From contig JASPKP010004870.1 of the NCBI GenBank assembly GCA_030674155.1, positions 1-16,829 on the forward strand: DNA of 16,829 nt, read 5' to 3'. Source of the DNA: Stramonita haemastoma (Eukaryota > Mollusca > Gastropoda > Neogastropoda > Muricidae). Positions 8,225-16,629 of the stretch are shown one piece after another. Each line of letters begins with the position of its first letter. The stretch's first letter is position 1. The notes beneath the pieces were generated by a model. The model saw nothing but the letters and a program-made list of their open reading frames with translations. It did no database searches and was not told the DNA's origin. The position numbers and the translations under genes were made by a program.

Positions 8225-8912
8225 GTAAGTGCACCGGTGCATTATTCTGGCAATAATAGCACAAAAATACCCAGTGGTGAAAAAGTAAAATTTACAAGTC
8301 ATTTTCATCACTGTTGTTCATGAGATATATTTTCAAGTGTCTTTTAAATTGGGTTTTGCTAGTAGTACTTTTTTAAATCAATTGGGAGATTATTCCATAA
8401 ATGGCTACCCGAATACAAAACCTTGACTTGTAGAGATCATTTCTGGGTCTCCGAAACGTTAGCAAATGATTATGCCTGTGCTGATTTATTTTGAAGGATT
8501 GTTTAATGTTTGGAGGAGCATTTCCGTTTATAACATTATGCATGCACACAGCTTGGATGAAAAAAAGTTTTTTTACGGAAGGTCAGTATATTTATTTGCT
8601 TGTAATCAGAAACCGCCAGTGAGCTTGACTTTAACAGAACCAGCTTAAGTGCTCTTTTATATAAACGGTGGATAAATTTCAAATTTGTTTTACTGCATTT
8701 GTCACATAGTGTAGATGCATAGTCAACAAAAGGCAAAACATGGCCACAAAAGAAGAGTTTAGGGGAATGGTTGTCGAGAAAGTTCTTTATCTTAGATAGC
8801 TGAAGTAGCCTGTTAGAGAGACGTTTTCCCAGAGACAACAAGTGATCGTCCAAGTCAAGCTCTTGTCAATAGTGATACCTAGTATTTTATGAGAATCCAC
8901 TTCTTCAATTAA

Positions 8913-8915
<3 letters not shown>
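8225..8915 (-). pseudogene. Dead CR1/L2-like LINE reverse transcriptase, C-terminal part
   Basis: The minus strand reads EEVDSHKILGITIDKSLTW (about 8900-8850), then after a one-base frameshift DDHLLSLGKRLSNRLLQLSK, FFCGHVLPFVDYASTLCDKC and YKRALKLVLLKSSSL down to 8536. Further frame changes are followed by NGNAPPNIKQSFKINQHRHN, SKTQFKRHLKIYLMNNSDEN and YYCQNNAPVHLRA near 8224. This is the thumb and C-terminal region of a CR1/L2/Rex-like reverse transcriptase; the catalytic YxDD is absent because the fragment is cut at the (GT)n array at 8915. Frameshifts and a stop show it is inactive. The 3' UTR follows on the same strand. Confidence 0.82.
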
Positions 8916-8970
<55 letters not shown>

Positions 8971-8982
8971 ATATATATATAT
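8915..8982. repeat. (GT)n-(AT)n compound microsatellite
   Basis: GT units from 8915 to 8968 are followed by AT units at about 8970-8982. The array coincides with the 5' truncation point of the minus-strand LINE fragment. Confidence 0.95.
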
Positions 8983-9077
8983 TTTTTAATTTCTTTTTTT
9001 TTTCTTATGCTTTTATATCGAGGATAATGGGATAAGCACTCTTGTGCTTTTTTTTTACATCCAGTCCCCGTGTATAT

Positions 9078-9183
9078 GCAGTTTTGTAATTATCTGTTCC
9101 CACCGGCACACGATGGCGTACTCTTACGAAAAGCGGAACAGGATTTAACGTGTGCGCAAGATGTTCTGCGTGCGTTCACACAC
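9078..9183 (-). mobile_element. Tail fragment of the 7391-7640 SINE family
   Basis: TCTGTTCCCACCGGCACACGATGGCGTACTC and ACGTGTGCGCAAGATGTTC align with the equivalent blocks at 7403-7480 at roughly 80% identity by eye, in the same orientation. The tRNA head is missing: the similarity ends at the (GT)n array at 9184. Confidence 0.72.
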
Positions 9184-9191
9184 GTGTGTGT

Positions 9192-9287
<96 letters not shown>

Positions 9288-9327
9288 ATGGGAGTGTGTG
9301 CTTGGAAGTGTGTGTGTGTGTGCATGG

Positions 9328-9384
<57 letters not shown>
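9184..9384. repeat. Long interrupted (GT)n microsatellite
   Basis: About 200 bp of GT units are interrupted by GCATGGGAGTGTGTG-type steps near 9287-9330. His-Thr and Cys-Val frames in it are artefacts. Confidence 0.96.
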
Positions 9385-9385
<1 letters not shown>

Positions 9386-9760
9386 TGTGTCAATCAATCA
9401 ATCAATCAAATTTTTATTTCGAGATGGTACATTGAATAAGCCTCGATTTGCTTTTTTCCATCAAGCCATCTATCAGAAGAAAAGAAAAAAAATCAAAACA
9501 ACAAAAAACAAAACAAAACAAAACCAACAAAAAAAAACAACAAAAAACAAAGCAGAAAATCCCTAGCAAACAATAAAACCAAGAAAAGAAAGAAAAGGGG
9601 AAAAACAAACAAACAAATAAAACAACAACAACAAACATTTCACCAACATTTATTAGCTAACATGATTTCAACAGCGTTAAGATAAAATATCCCTATCGAT
9701 AATACAAGCAACAGCAATAACAGCAAAAACAACCAAAAGAAAAAAAAAACTCCCACTCAA
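9385..9760 (-). mobile_element. LINE 3' UTR copy with ATTG-type tail
   Basis: On the minus strand the segment ends AGATGGCTTGATGGAAAAAA, CAATGTACCATCTCG, AATAAA and then repeats of the 4-bp unit ATTG (9391-9408 on the plus strand as CAAT). The terminal blocks match those at 7725-7790. Upstream (9480-9760) is A-rich on the plus strand with AAACAAAAC words and no coding motif. A 3'-end-only copy of the same CR1/L2-like family is likely; the left limit is uncertain. Confidence 0.62.
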
Positions 9761-9766
9761 AAGTCA

Positions 9767-9823
9767 TACACACACACGCACACACACGCACACATACACA
9801 CACCTACACCTACACACACACAC
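9767..9823. repeat. Interrupted (AC)n microsatellite
   Basis: ACAC units with ACGC, ATAC and CCTAC interruptions lie just before the third SINE-tail scrap. Confidence 0.9.
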
Positions 9824-9882
9824 TACTCTATGAAAGCGACAATTTAACGTGTGCGCAAGATGTTTGACGTGCGTCACACACA
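9824..9882 (-). mobile_element. Third SINE-tail scrap
   Basis: TTTAACGTGTGCGCAAGATG followed by TTTGACGTGCGTCACACAC matches 9146-9183 closely, again running straight into a GT array. Only about 55 bp are recognisable. Confidence 0.6.
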
Positions 9883-10035
9883 GGTGTGTGTGTGTGTGTG
9901 TTGTGTTGTGTGTGTGTGTGTGTGGTGTGTGTGTGTGTGTGTGTGTGTGGTTTGGTGTGGTGTGTGTGTGTGTTGTTTGGAGTGTGTGATGATGGAGTGT
10001 GTGTGCATGGAGTGTGTGTGTGTGTGTGTGTGTGG

Positions 10036-10066
<31 letters not shown>

Positions 10067-10068
10067 TG

Positions 10069-10100
<32 letters not shown>

Positions 10101-10147
10101 TGTGTTGTGTGGTGTGCTTGGATAGTGTGTGTTGGGGTTTGTGCTTG
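9883..10147. repeat. Irregular GT-rich array
   Basis: GT units are broken by GGTGTG, TTGTG and TGGAGTG steps over about 265 bp. It is less pure than the arrays at 7642 and 9184. Cys-Val frames here are artefacts. Confidence 0.9.
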
Positions 10148-10795
10148 GAAGTGTGTGTTGTTGTTGTTGTTGTTGTAGTTTAATTTAAAGTCTGTTCACA
10201 CTTGGTGATATTAGACTAAACAACCAAACAGAACAGACAAAAAAAGCAAGAAAAACCAAAAACAAACAAACAAACAAACAAAAAACAAACAAACAAAAAA
10301 CCCTACCATATGAAATTTACAGAAGACTTAGAAATAATCCTAGCAACATCAGTAATCAACGGTTTTCGCGAAACTACGTCCAATGGTTCTCTTTGAATTT
10401 CAATGCCATTTTCTTTGTAAACATAATTTAGAACTGAATGTTCATTGATAAAGAATATGTTCACAAGATAGTGGCTCAGAACAGGAGCAAGTTACATTTC
10501 GAGAATATTTTTAGTCTTCCAAGAATTTAAACGCAACTTATAAATGATGTTAGTCATATGTCTTGGATAGCCCAGTATTTCTAATTTCCCATGAAAGTTA
10601 TTCTTATGTACATTATTTTTCAATAATGAATTAATTTCCCCACAATCGTTTTTTTAAGTTATGAACTGGGCAATCTCTTTTTGCACCTTTTTTTTGCAAA
10701 GTTATCTGCTATTTAATTCCAGTATATTTCACAGTGATAAGGTATCCAGCAAAAATCTATTCCCATACCTTTTGTCATAATACAATGTATCAAAT
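10148..10795 (-). pseudogene. Second dead jockey-type element: C-terminal part and 3' end
   Basis: On the minus strand, directly past the MITE-like insert, the frame gives IHCIMTKGMGIDFCWIPYHC (about 10790-10735), an RNase H block equivalent to FCWVPSHCGLYWN of the first element. It continues with ADNFAKK, RHMTNIIYKLRLNSWKTK (about 10555-10500) and the C-terminal VARIISKSSVNFIW before a stop at 10303-10305. Stops and several frameshifts separate these pieces. A 3' UTR follows to 10148, ending in TTAAATTAAACTAC and a (CAA)n tail (TTG units on the plus strand, 10158-10175). The match of C-terminal architecture to the element at 1-2141 is clear. Confidence 0.78.
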
Positions 10796-11217
10796 GTGAC
10801 GCTCCACCACATAATAAGTCGGAATGCACCAGAGGTCACTTTTTAGTTATTGATATGTTATTAATGTGCAGTATATTGGCTATCAAATACAACAAACAGA
10901 TTGAAAATCGGACAATTCTGTGCAAAGTTATTCCAAATTGAAATAATAGACTGCAGGATGTGACAAAATGAGAAACGGGCATGTATTTTTTCGTAACAGA
11001 TTGTCAGAATGAGGGCTTGGGTATTTTCAAAACACATTTAAAAGCAAAAGAAATAAAAATTATGCCTTGATATTTCATTATAAGGTAGATAAACGGATAT
11101 AGTTTAATAATCAATCAAAATCTCAAAATTGACAACTTAACCCCCTCCTGCCTTTAATGGCTCCTAGCTCAACATTGGGTAATGTGCTAAGCGACTCATT
11201 TCGTGGTGGAGCGTCAC
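10796..11217. mobile_element. MITE-like element with perfect 15-bp terminal inverted repeats
   Basis: GTGACGCTCCACCAC at 10796-10810 is the exact reverse complement of GTGGTGGAGCGTCAC at 11203-11217. AAAT occurs on both sides (10792-10795 and 11218-11221) as a 4-bp target duplication. Removing 10796-11217 and one AAAT restores the jockey frame from ELKYL into IHCIMTK, so the insertion boundary is confirmed independently by the host element. The 422-bp interior is A/T-rich with no coding capacity, so it would be non-autonomous. Superfamily is not assigned: a 4-bp duplication without TTAA fits few families. Confidence 0.82.
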
Positions 11218-11390
11218 AAATATTTTAGTTCAAATAATAATTTTGTCCTTAATTTTGAGCTCCAGCCTTTTAAGCTATACAGTACAGACTTCGACTCAAC
11301 ACAAAAAGCCATGTGAAAAAATGCAAAATTACTATTATTTATAGTAATCAGAGCCATAACTATGGCATAGAGCTCAGCGCTGAATATGGA
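11218..11390 (-). pseudogene. Second jockey-type element: first part of RNase H
   Basis: The minus strand from 11390 reads SIFSAELYAIVMALITI, FFHMAFCVESKSVLYSLKGW and SSKLRTKLLFELKYL before the MITE-like insert. This aligns with SELFAIFMAINYL and VVFCVDSKSVLL of the first element. The RNase H aspartate in CVDS is Glu here (GAG). The N-terminal part is missing; the fragment is cut exactly at the (GT)n array at 11391. Confidence 0.83.
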
Positions 11391-11415
11391 AGTGTGTGTG
11401 TGTGTGTGTGCATGG

Positions 11416-11452
<37 letters not shown>

Positions 11453-11480
11453 GGAGTGTGTGTGTGGGGGGGGGGGGGGG
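11391..11480. repeat. (GT)n array ending in G15
   Basis: GT units interrupted by CATGGGAGTG and TATGGGAGTG are followed by G15 at 11466-11480. It truncates the minus-strand jockey fragment. Confidence 0.95.
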
Positions 11481-11780
11481 CTGCGCTGGTACAGGCATGC
11501 AGGTTGGTGACCTCATTTAGATCTATCAGCGTGGCTACAAAAGCAGCACGGGTTTGGTTTGAAATTCAAATTGAGCGGAAAAAAAGGAAGTGGCGGGCTC
11601 AGGCTTCTATTCAAACAAGGTGCTGCCTTGCTGTGATAGGTGGCTAAATTTAAGACACCAACAGACAGGGGTTAGGAATGTGACCTCATTCCATAAAAAA
11701 AAAATCGGAGGTAGTTTGTTTGGTGTCAGTTAAGGTCTCTTAACAATCTGGGATATCAGATGGACAAATCCACTTGTGCG
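11481..11780. other. No gene seen; unassigned sequence
   Basis: About 300 bp of balanced composition with no recognisable protein motif, tRNA-like box or terminal repeat. GTGACCTCATT occurs twice (near 11508 and 11680), so the intervening block of about 170 bp could be a short repeat, but this is weak. Confidence 0.5.
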
Positions 11781-11935
11781 AAAGAGAGACAGAGACATAG
11801 TGAAAGAGAGACAGAGACAGACAGAAAGACAGAGAGAGAGAGACAGAGAGAGAGAGAGAGACAGAGAGAGAGAGACAGAGAGGGAGAGACAGAGAGAGAG
11901 AGACAGAGAGAGAGAGACAGAGAGAGAGAGAGAGT
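11781..11935. repeat. (GA)n/(GACA)n purine-rich microsatellite
   Basis: Units of GAGA and AGAC alternate (GAGAGACAGAGAGAG) for about 155 bp, grading from GACAGACAGAAAGAC to longer pure GA runs. Confidence 0.93.
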
Positions 11936-12115
11936 ATGAATGAATGAAGGAATAATCTTTATTTTTGAAGGGTTACAGAGTAAATATCACATACTTATTT
12001 TTCATCTGGCCCTTGCCCTGGTGAGGGAATATAGGTAAAAATTTTTATTTTTTTAAGGGTAAGAGCAAACCCCTACCCCCACAATCCAGCATCACCACCA
12101 CCACCAGTTCAACCT
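11936..12115 (-). mobile_element. Retroelement 3' end with ATTC-type tail
   Basis: On the minus strand, CACCAGGGCAAGGGCCAGAT, ACTCTGTAACCCTTC and AATAAAGATT are followed by TTCATTCATTCAT. That is a polyadenylation-like signal and a 4-bp tandem tail as in CR1/L2-like LINEs or SINEs mobilised by them. No coding part is visible upstream; the limit near 12115 is a guess. Confidence 0.5.
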
Positions 12116-12203
12116 ATATTTTAAAAAATAAGATGAGATACATTCAACAAAATGTATAATCTCTAACTGGATGCATTGATAATTATTTGTACAGGAGAGA
12201 AAG

Positions 12204-12206
12204 GTG

Positions 12207-12270
<64 letters not shown>

Positions 12271-12283
12271 TGGGGGAGGGGGC
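12204..12283. repeat. (GT)n-(GA)n-G-rich compound microsatellite
   Basis: GT units at 12204-12239 change directly to GA units (to about 12265) and then a GGGAGGTGGGGGAGGGGG patch. Confidence 0.93.
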
Positions 12284-12477
12284 TGTCAATATAGACTGCA
12301 TCATGAATTTTCTGGAAGTTCTGTGCTAGGAATTCCTTTCTTTCTAACTGTGTCTGCCTTAGTCCTTTTCACCCCTTCTGGTCCATTTTCTGCCTTCTTG
12401 ATCCATTCATCTTTTATACTCTCTATTTTAATAATGGTGTGTTGAATGTAATTGATTCTGAGTAAACTTTTAAAAAA
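12284..12477. other. No gene seen
   Basis: About 190 bp of mixed, T-rich sequence with no recognisable motif on either strand. Confidence 0.45.
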
Positions 12478-12517
<40 letters not shown>

Positions 12518-12592
12518 ATATTATTATCATTATTATATTATCATTATTGTTATTATTTTAGTATCATTATTTTTTTAAAAAAATTATTAATG
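12478..12592. repeat. (ATT)n microsatellite
   Basis: TAT/ATT units are nearly perfect at 12479-12516 and interrupted to about 12592. This array lies outside the satellite but has the same unit as the arrays in the alpha monomers. Confidence 0.93.
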
Positions 12593-13262
12593 ATCCTTTT
12601 AAGAAAGCTGAATAACTATGTCCATCACGATTATGATATGGCTATGACCATAGTTATAAGACTGATTTAGGTATTAGAATATATAAGTCCCAAAATGTGT
12701 GCCTTACAGCCTAGAGAGTCCTTTTGTGTTCTGTTATATGATATCCAAAAGCGAGGCATGTATTTATCTTAGAATGAAGTTTGGTGTTGACATGTGTGCA
12801 AACCTGTGAATGTGTGTGTGTGTGTGTGTGTGTTTGGATAGCCACCTGGACACAAAAAATAGACACCAATCCGATACAAAGAGGATACAAAAAGTAGGCC
12901 TACTTACTGTCTCACAAACGGTAAAAAGGTTGACATTCAAGTCAATACCCCAGCAGAAAACCTCACACATTCAAAACACTGTTGAATCTCAAGGGGTTCC
13001 TGTGTGCAGGAGGTTGTAAAGGGTGGGGGGGGGGGGGGGGGGGGGGGTGGAGGTGGCTTGCAGCTGCTGTTGGTAGTAGCAACACAGGACAAAAAGGCTA
13101 AAAATACTGTGCCAAGGGGAGAGGGTAGTGGAGGTCGACGATTTCGCGCGCTTTTAGATAGGTTTATATGGGCAGAGCAGGATGCGCTAAAAAGTTTTTA
13201 TATACTGTGCAAATTGTGTGTTGATAGTGCTCGGCTCTGATTGGTGGTTATTTCAGTACACC
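12593..13262. other. No gene seen; short GT and G23 runs
   Basis: The stretch holds a short (GT)n at about 12810-12832 and G23 at 13025-13047. The part at 13048-13262 has a less biased composition and a TTTCGCGC word at 13142-13149, but no open frame with a recognisable domain. It ends where GT-rich sequence leads into the satellite. Confidence 0.5.
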
Positions 13263-13346
13263 ACTTTGAGTGTGTGTGTGTCTATGTGTGTGTGTGTGTT
13301 AAGTGTTGTGTGTTGTGTGTGTGATAAATGTGGTGATGCTGTGGGG

Positions 13347-13361
13347 CATGATATTGTATAA

Positions 13362-13438
<77 letters not shown>

Positions 13439-13837
13439 TATTATTATCATCATCATTATTTGATATGTGTTGTGGGGGTCATTTATGCGTACACTGTACC
13501 ATGTTTCTTTCCGACAAACTTGGCTATGTACATGGGGGTTGCCATCTTCGGGGCTGTGGTGTCGCCATAAGTCCAGCGCCACACACGTCAAATATGATTG
13601 TAAAGTTTGTATACCTAGAGTAGAATAGGGTCTTGGTGCTGTGGGCTCTGTAACTGATTAAAAGTGCGGGTGGCAAGGGCCCGAAAACGGCGTTTTCGTC
13701 ACATCTTTTGAAAGGCTTCTTTAGCTTATTGATGGGAGGGTGTGTATGCATGCGCGCGTGCGTACGTTTGCTGGTGTTGGTGTGTGCGATTATTTTTGTT
13801 TGTGCGTGTGGAGGAGACCCTGCAGATTGTTGTGGTG
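13347..13837 (+). repeat. Satellite monomer alpha, copy 1
   Basis: Begins CATGATATTGTATAATATT and carries the longest (ATT)n block (about 13359-13446), then the shared satellite core, the palindrome at 13682-13698 and the alternating purine-pyrimidine stretch 13740-13767. Length is 491 bp; it differs from copies 2 and 3 mainly in ATT array length. Confidence 0.9.
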
Positions 13838-14240
13838 CATGATATTGTATGATATTATTATTTGATGTGTGTTGCGGGGGTCATTTTTGGTACACTGTAC
13901 CCTGTTTGTTTGCGACAAACTTGGCTATGTACAAGCGGGGTTGCCATCTTCGGGGCTGTGGTGTCGCCACAAGTCAAACGCCACACACATCAAAAATGGT
14001 TGTAAAGTTTGTATGCATAGTGTAGAATAGGGTCTTGGTGCCGTGGGCTCTGTAACTGCGGAAAAGTGCGGGTGGCGAGAGCCCGAAAACGCCGTTTTGG
14101 TCACATCTTTGGAAATGCTTCTTTAGCTTTATTCATGGGAGGGTGTGTACGCATGCGCGCGTGCGTGCGTTCTCTGGTGTTTATGTGTGCGAGTTTTATT
14201 GTTTGTGCGTGTGGAGGAGACCCTGCAGATTGCTGTGGTG
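13838..14240 (+). repeat. Satellite monomer beta, copy 1
   Basis: 403 bp. The same locus has only a short GATATTATTATTTGAT instead of an expanded ATT array. The core differs from alpha at many sites (GTCAAACGCC for GTCCAGCGCC, ATGCATAGTGTAG for ATACCTAGAGTAG). Confidence 0.9.
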
Positions 14241-14428
14241 CATGATATTGTATGATATTATTATTTGATGTGTCTTCTAGGGGTCATTATTGCGTCTCAT
14301 TTGTCAGACTTCTGCTTATTCATAGTGTGTTTGGGGAGAGAGGGGGGGGGGGGGGGGGGGGGGGGGTATGCAAGCGGTGCTGTTTGTGTGTACGTTTGTG
14401 TGTGTATGAATGTGGTGATGCTGTGGGG
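14241..14428 (+). repeat. Satellite monomer gamma, copy 1
   Basis: 188 bp. It starts like beta (CATGATATTGTATGATATTA), then diverges (CTTCTAGGGGTCATTATTGC) and lacks the TTGCCATCTTCGG core. It contains G25 at 14342-14366 and ends in GT-rich sequence leading to GGTGATGCTGTGGGG. Confidence 0.88.
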
Positions 14429-14467
14429 CATGATATTATATATATTATTATTATTTTATTATTATTA

Positions 14468-14499
<32 letters not shown>

Positions 14500-14905
14500 A
14501 TTATTATTATTATATTCATCATTATTTGATATGTGTTGTGTGGGGGTCATTTATGCGTACACTGTACCATGTTTCTTTCCGACAAACTTGGCTATGTACA
14601 TGGGGGTTGCCATCTTCGGGGCTGTGGTGTCGCCATAAGTCCAGCGCCACACACGTCAAATATGATTGTAAAGTTTGTATACCTAGAGTAGAATAGGGTC
14701 TTGGTGCTGTGGGCTCTGTAACTGATTAAAAGTGCGGGTGGCAAGGGCCCGAAAACGGCGTTTTCGTCACATCTTTTGAAAGGCTTCTTTAGCTTATTGA
14801 TGGGAGGGTGTGTATGCATGCGCGCGTGCGTACGTTTGCTGGTGTTGGTGTGTGCGATTATTTTTGTTTGTGCGTGTGGAGGAGACCCTGCAGATTGTTG
14901 TGGTG
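14429..14905 (+). repeat. Satellite monomer alpha, copy 2
   Basis: 477 bp. The (ATT)n array at about 14440-14520 is broken by TTT steps. The core is essentially identical to copy 1, with an extra GT in GTTGTGTGGGGG. Confidence 0.9.
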
Positions 14906-15308
14906 CATGATATTGTATGATATTATTATTTGATGTGTGTTGCGGGGGTCATTTTTGGTACACTGTACCCTGTTTGTTTGCGACAAACTTGGCTATGTAC
15001 AAGCGGGGTTGCCATCTTCGGGGCTGTGGTGTCGCCACAAGTCAAACGCCACACACATCAAAAATGGTTGTAAAGTTTGTATGCATAGTGTAGAATAGGG
15101 TCTTGGTGCCGTGGGCTCTGTAACTGCGGAAAAGTGCGGGTGGCGAGAGCCCGAAAACGCCGTTTTGGTCACATCTTTGGAAATGCTTCTTTAGCTTTAT
15201 TCATGGGAGGGTGTGTACGCATGCGCGCGTGCGTGCGTTCTCTGGTGTTTATGTGTGCGAGTTTTATTGTTTGTGCGTGTGGAGGAGACCCTGCAGATTG
15301 CTGTGGTG
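14906..15308 (+). repeat. Satellite monomer beta, copy 2
   Basis: 403 bp, with no difference from beta copy 1 noticed on reading. Confidence 0.9.
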
Positions 15309-15496
15309 CATGATATTGTATGATTATTATTATTTGATGTGTCTTCTAGGGGTCATTATTGCGTCTCATTTGTCAGACTTCTGCTTATTCATAGTGTGTT
15401 TGGGGAGAGGGGGGGGGGGGGGGGGGGGGGGGGGTATGCAAGCGGTGCTGTTTGTGTGTACGTTTGTGTGTGTATGAATGTGGTGATGCTGTGGGG
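15309..15496 (+). repeat. Satellite monomer gamma, copy 2
   Basis: 188 bp with G26 at 15409-15434, preceded by GGGGAGA. Confidence 0.88.
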
Positions 15497-15973
15497 CATG
15501 ATTATTATTATTATTATTATATTATTATTATTTATTATTATTATTATTTATTATTATTATTATTATTATTTATTATTATTATCATCATCATTATTTGATA
15601 TGTGTTGTGGGGGTCATTTATGCGTACACTGTACCATGTTTCTTTCCGACAAACTTGGCTATGTACATGGGGGTTGCCATCTTCGGGGCTGTGGTGTCGC
15701 CATAAGTCCAGCGCCACACACGTCAAATATGATTGTAAAGTTTGTATACCTAGAGTAGAATAGGGTCTTGGTGCTGTGGGCTCTGTAACTGATTAAAAGT
15801 GCGGGTGGCAAGGGCCCGAAAACGGCGTTTTTCGTCACATCTTTTGAAAGGCTTCTTTAGCTTATTGATGGGAGGGTGTGTATGCATGCGCGCGTGCGTA
15901 CGTTTGCTGGTGTTGGTGTGTGCGATTATTTTTGTTTGTGCGTGTGGAGGAGACCCTGCAGATTGTTGTGGTG
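15497..15973 (+). repeat. Satellite monomer alpha, copy 3
   Basis: 477 bp. The (ATT)n array at about 15501-15590 is interrupted. One extra T in GGCGTTTTTCG breaks the symmetry of the core palindrome. Confidence 0.9.
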
Positions 15974-16377
15974 CATGATATTGTATGATATTATTATTTG
16001 ATGTGTGTTGCGGGGGTCATTTTTGGTACACTGTACCCTGTTTGTTTGCGACAAACTTGGCTATGTACAAGCGGGGTTGCCATCTTCGGGGCTGTGGTGT
16101 CGCCACAAGTCAAACGCCACCACACATCAAAAATGGTTGTAAAGTTTGTATGCATAGTGTAGAATAGGGTCTTGGTGCCGTGGGCTCTGTAACTGCGGAA
16201 AAGTGCGGGTGGCGAGAGCCCGAAAACGCCGTTTTGGTCACATCTTTGGAAATGCTTCTTTAGCTTTATTCATGGGAGGGTGTGTACGCATGCGCGCGTG
16301 CGTGCGTTCTCTGGTGTTTATGTGTGCGAGTTTTATTGTTTGTGCGTGTGGAGGAGACCCTGCAGATTGCTGTGGTG
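15974..16377 (+). repeat. Satellite monomer beta, copy 3
   Basis: 404 bp, one base longer than the other betas (CGCCACCACACATC near 16114). Confidence 0.9.
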
Positions 16378-16467
16378 CATGATATTGTATGATATTATTA
16401 TTTGATGTGTCTTCTAGGGGTCATTATTGCGTCTCATTTGTCAGACTTCTGCTTATTCATAGTGTGT

Positions 16468-16504
<37 letters not shown>

Positions 16505-16565
16505 ATGCAAGCGGTGCTGTTTGTGTGTACGTTTGTGTGTGTATGAATGTGGTGATGCTGTGGGG
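16378..16565 (+). repeat. Satellite monomer gamma, copy 3
   Basis: 188 bp with G34 at 16470-16503. The AGA interruption present in copies 1 and 2 is gone, so the entire run is G. Confidence 0.88.
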
Positions 16566-16585
16566 CATGAATATTATTATTATTA

Positions 16586-16629
<44 letters not shown>

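Noticed and set aside
9070..9566. Cys-Val and His-Thr repeat proteins
   Set aside because: Direct translations of (GT)n and (AC)n in several frames.
13524..13751. 75-codon minus-strand frame repeated identically at 14592-14819
   Set aside because: Identity reflects satellite homogenisation; the frame is interrupted by an inserted base in alpha copy 3 and is absent from beta, so it is not a conserved gene.
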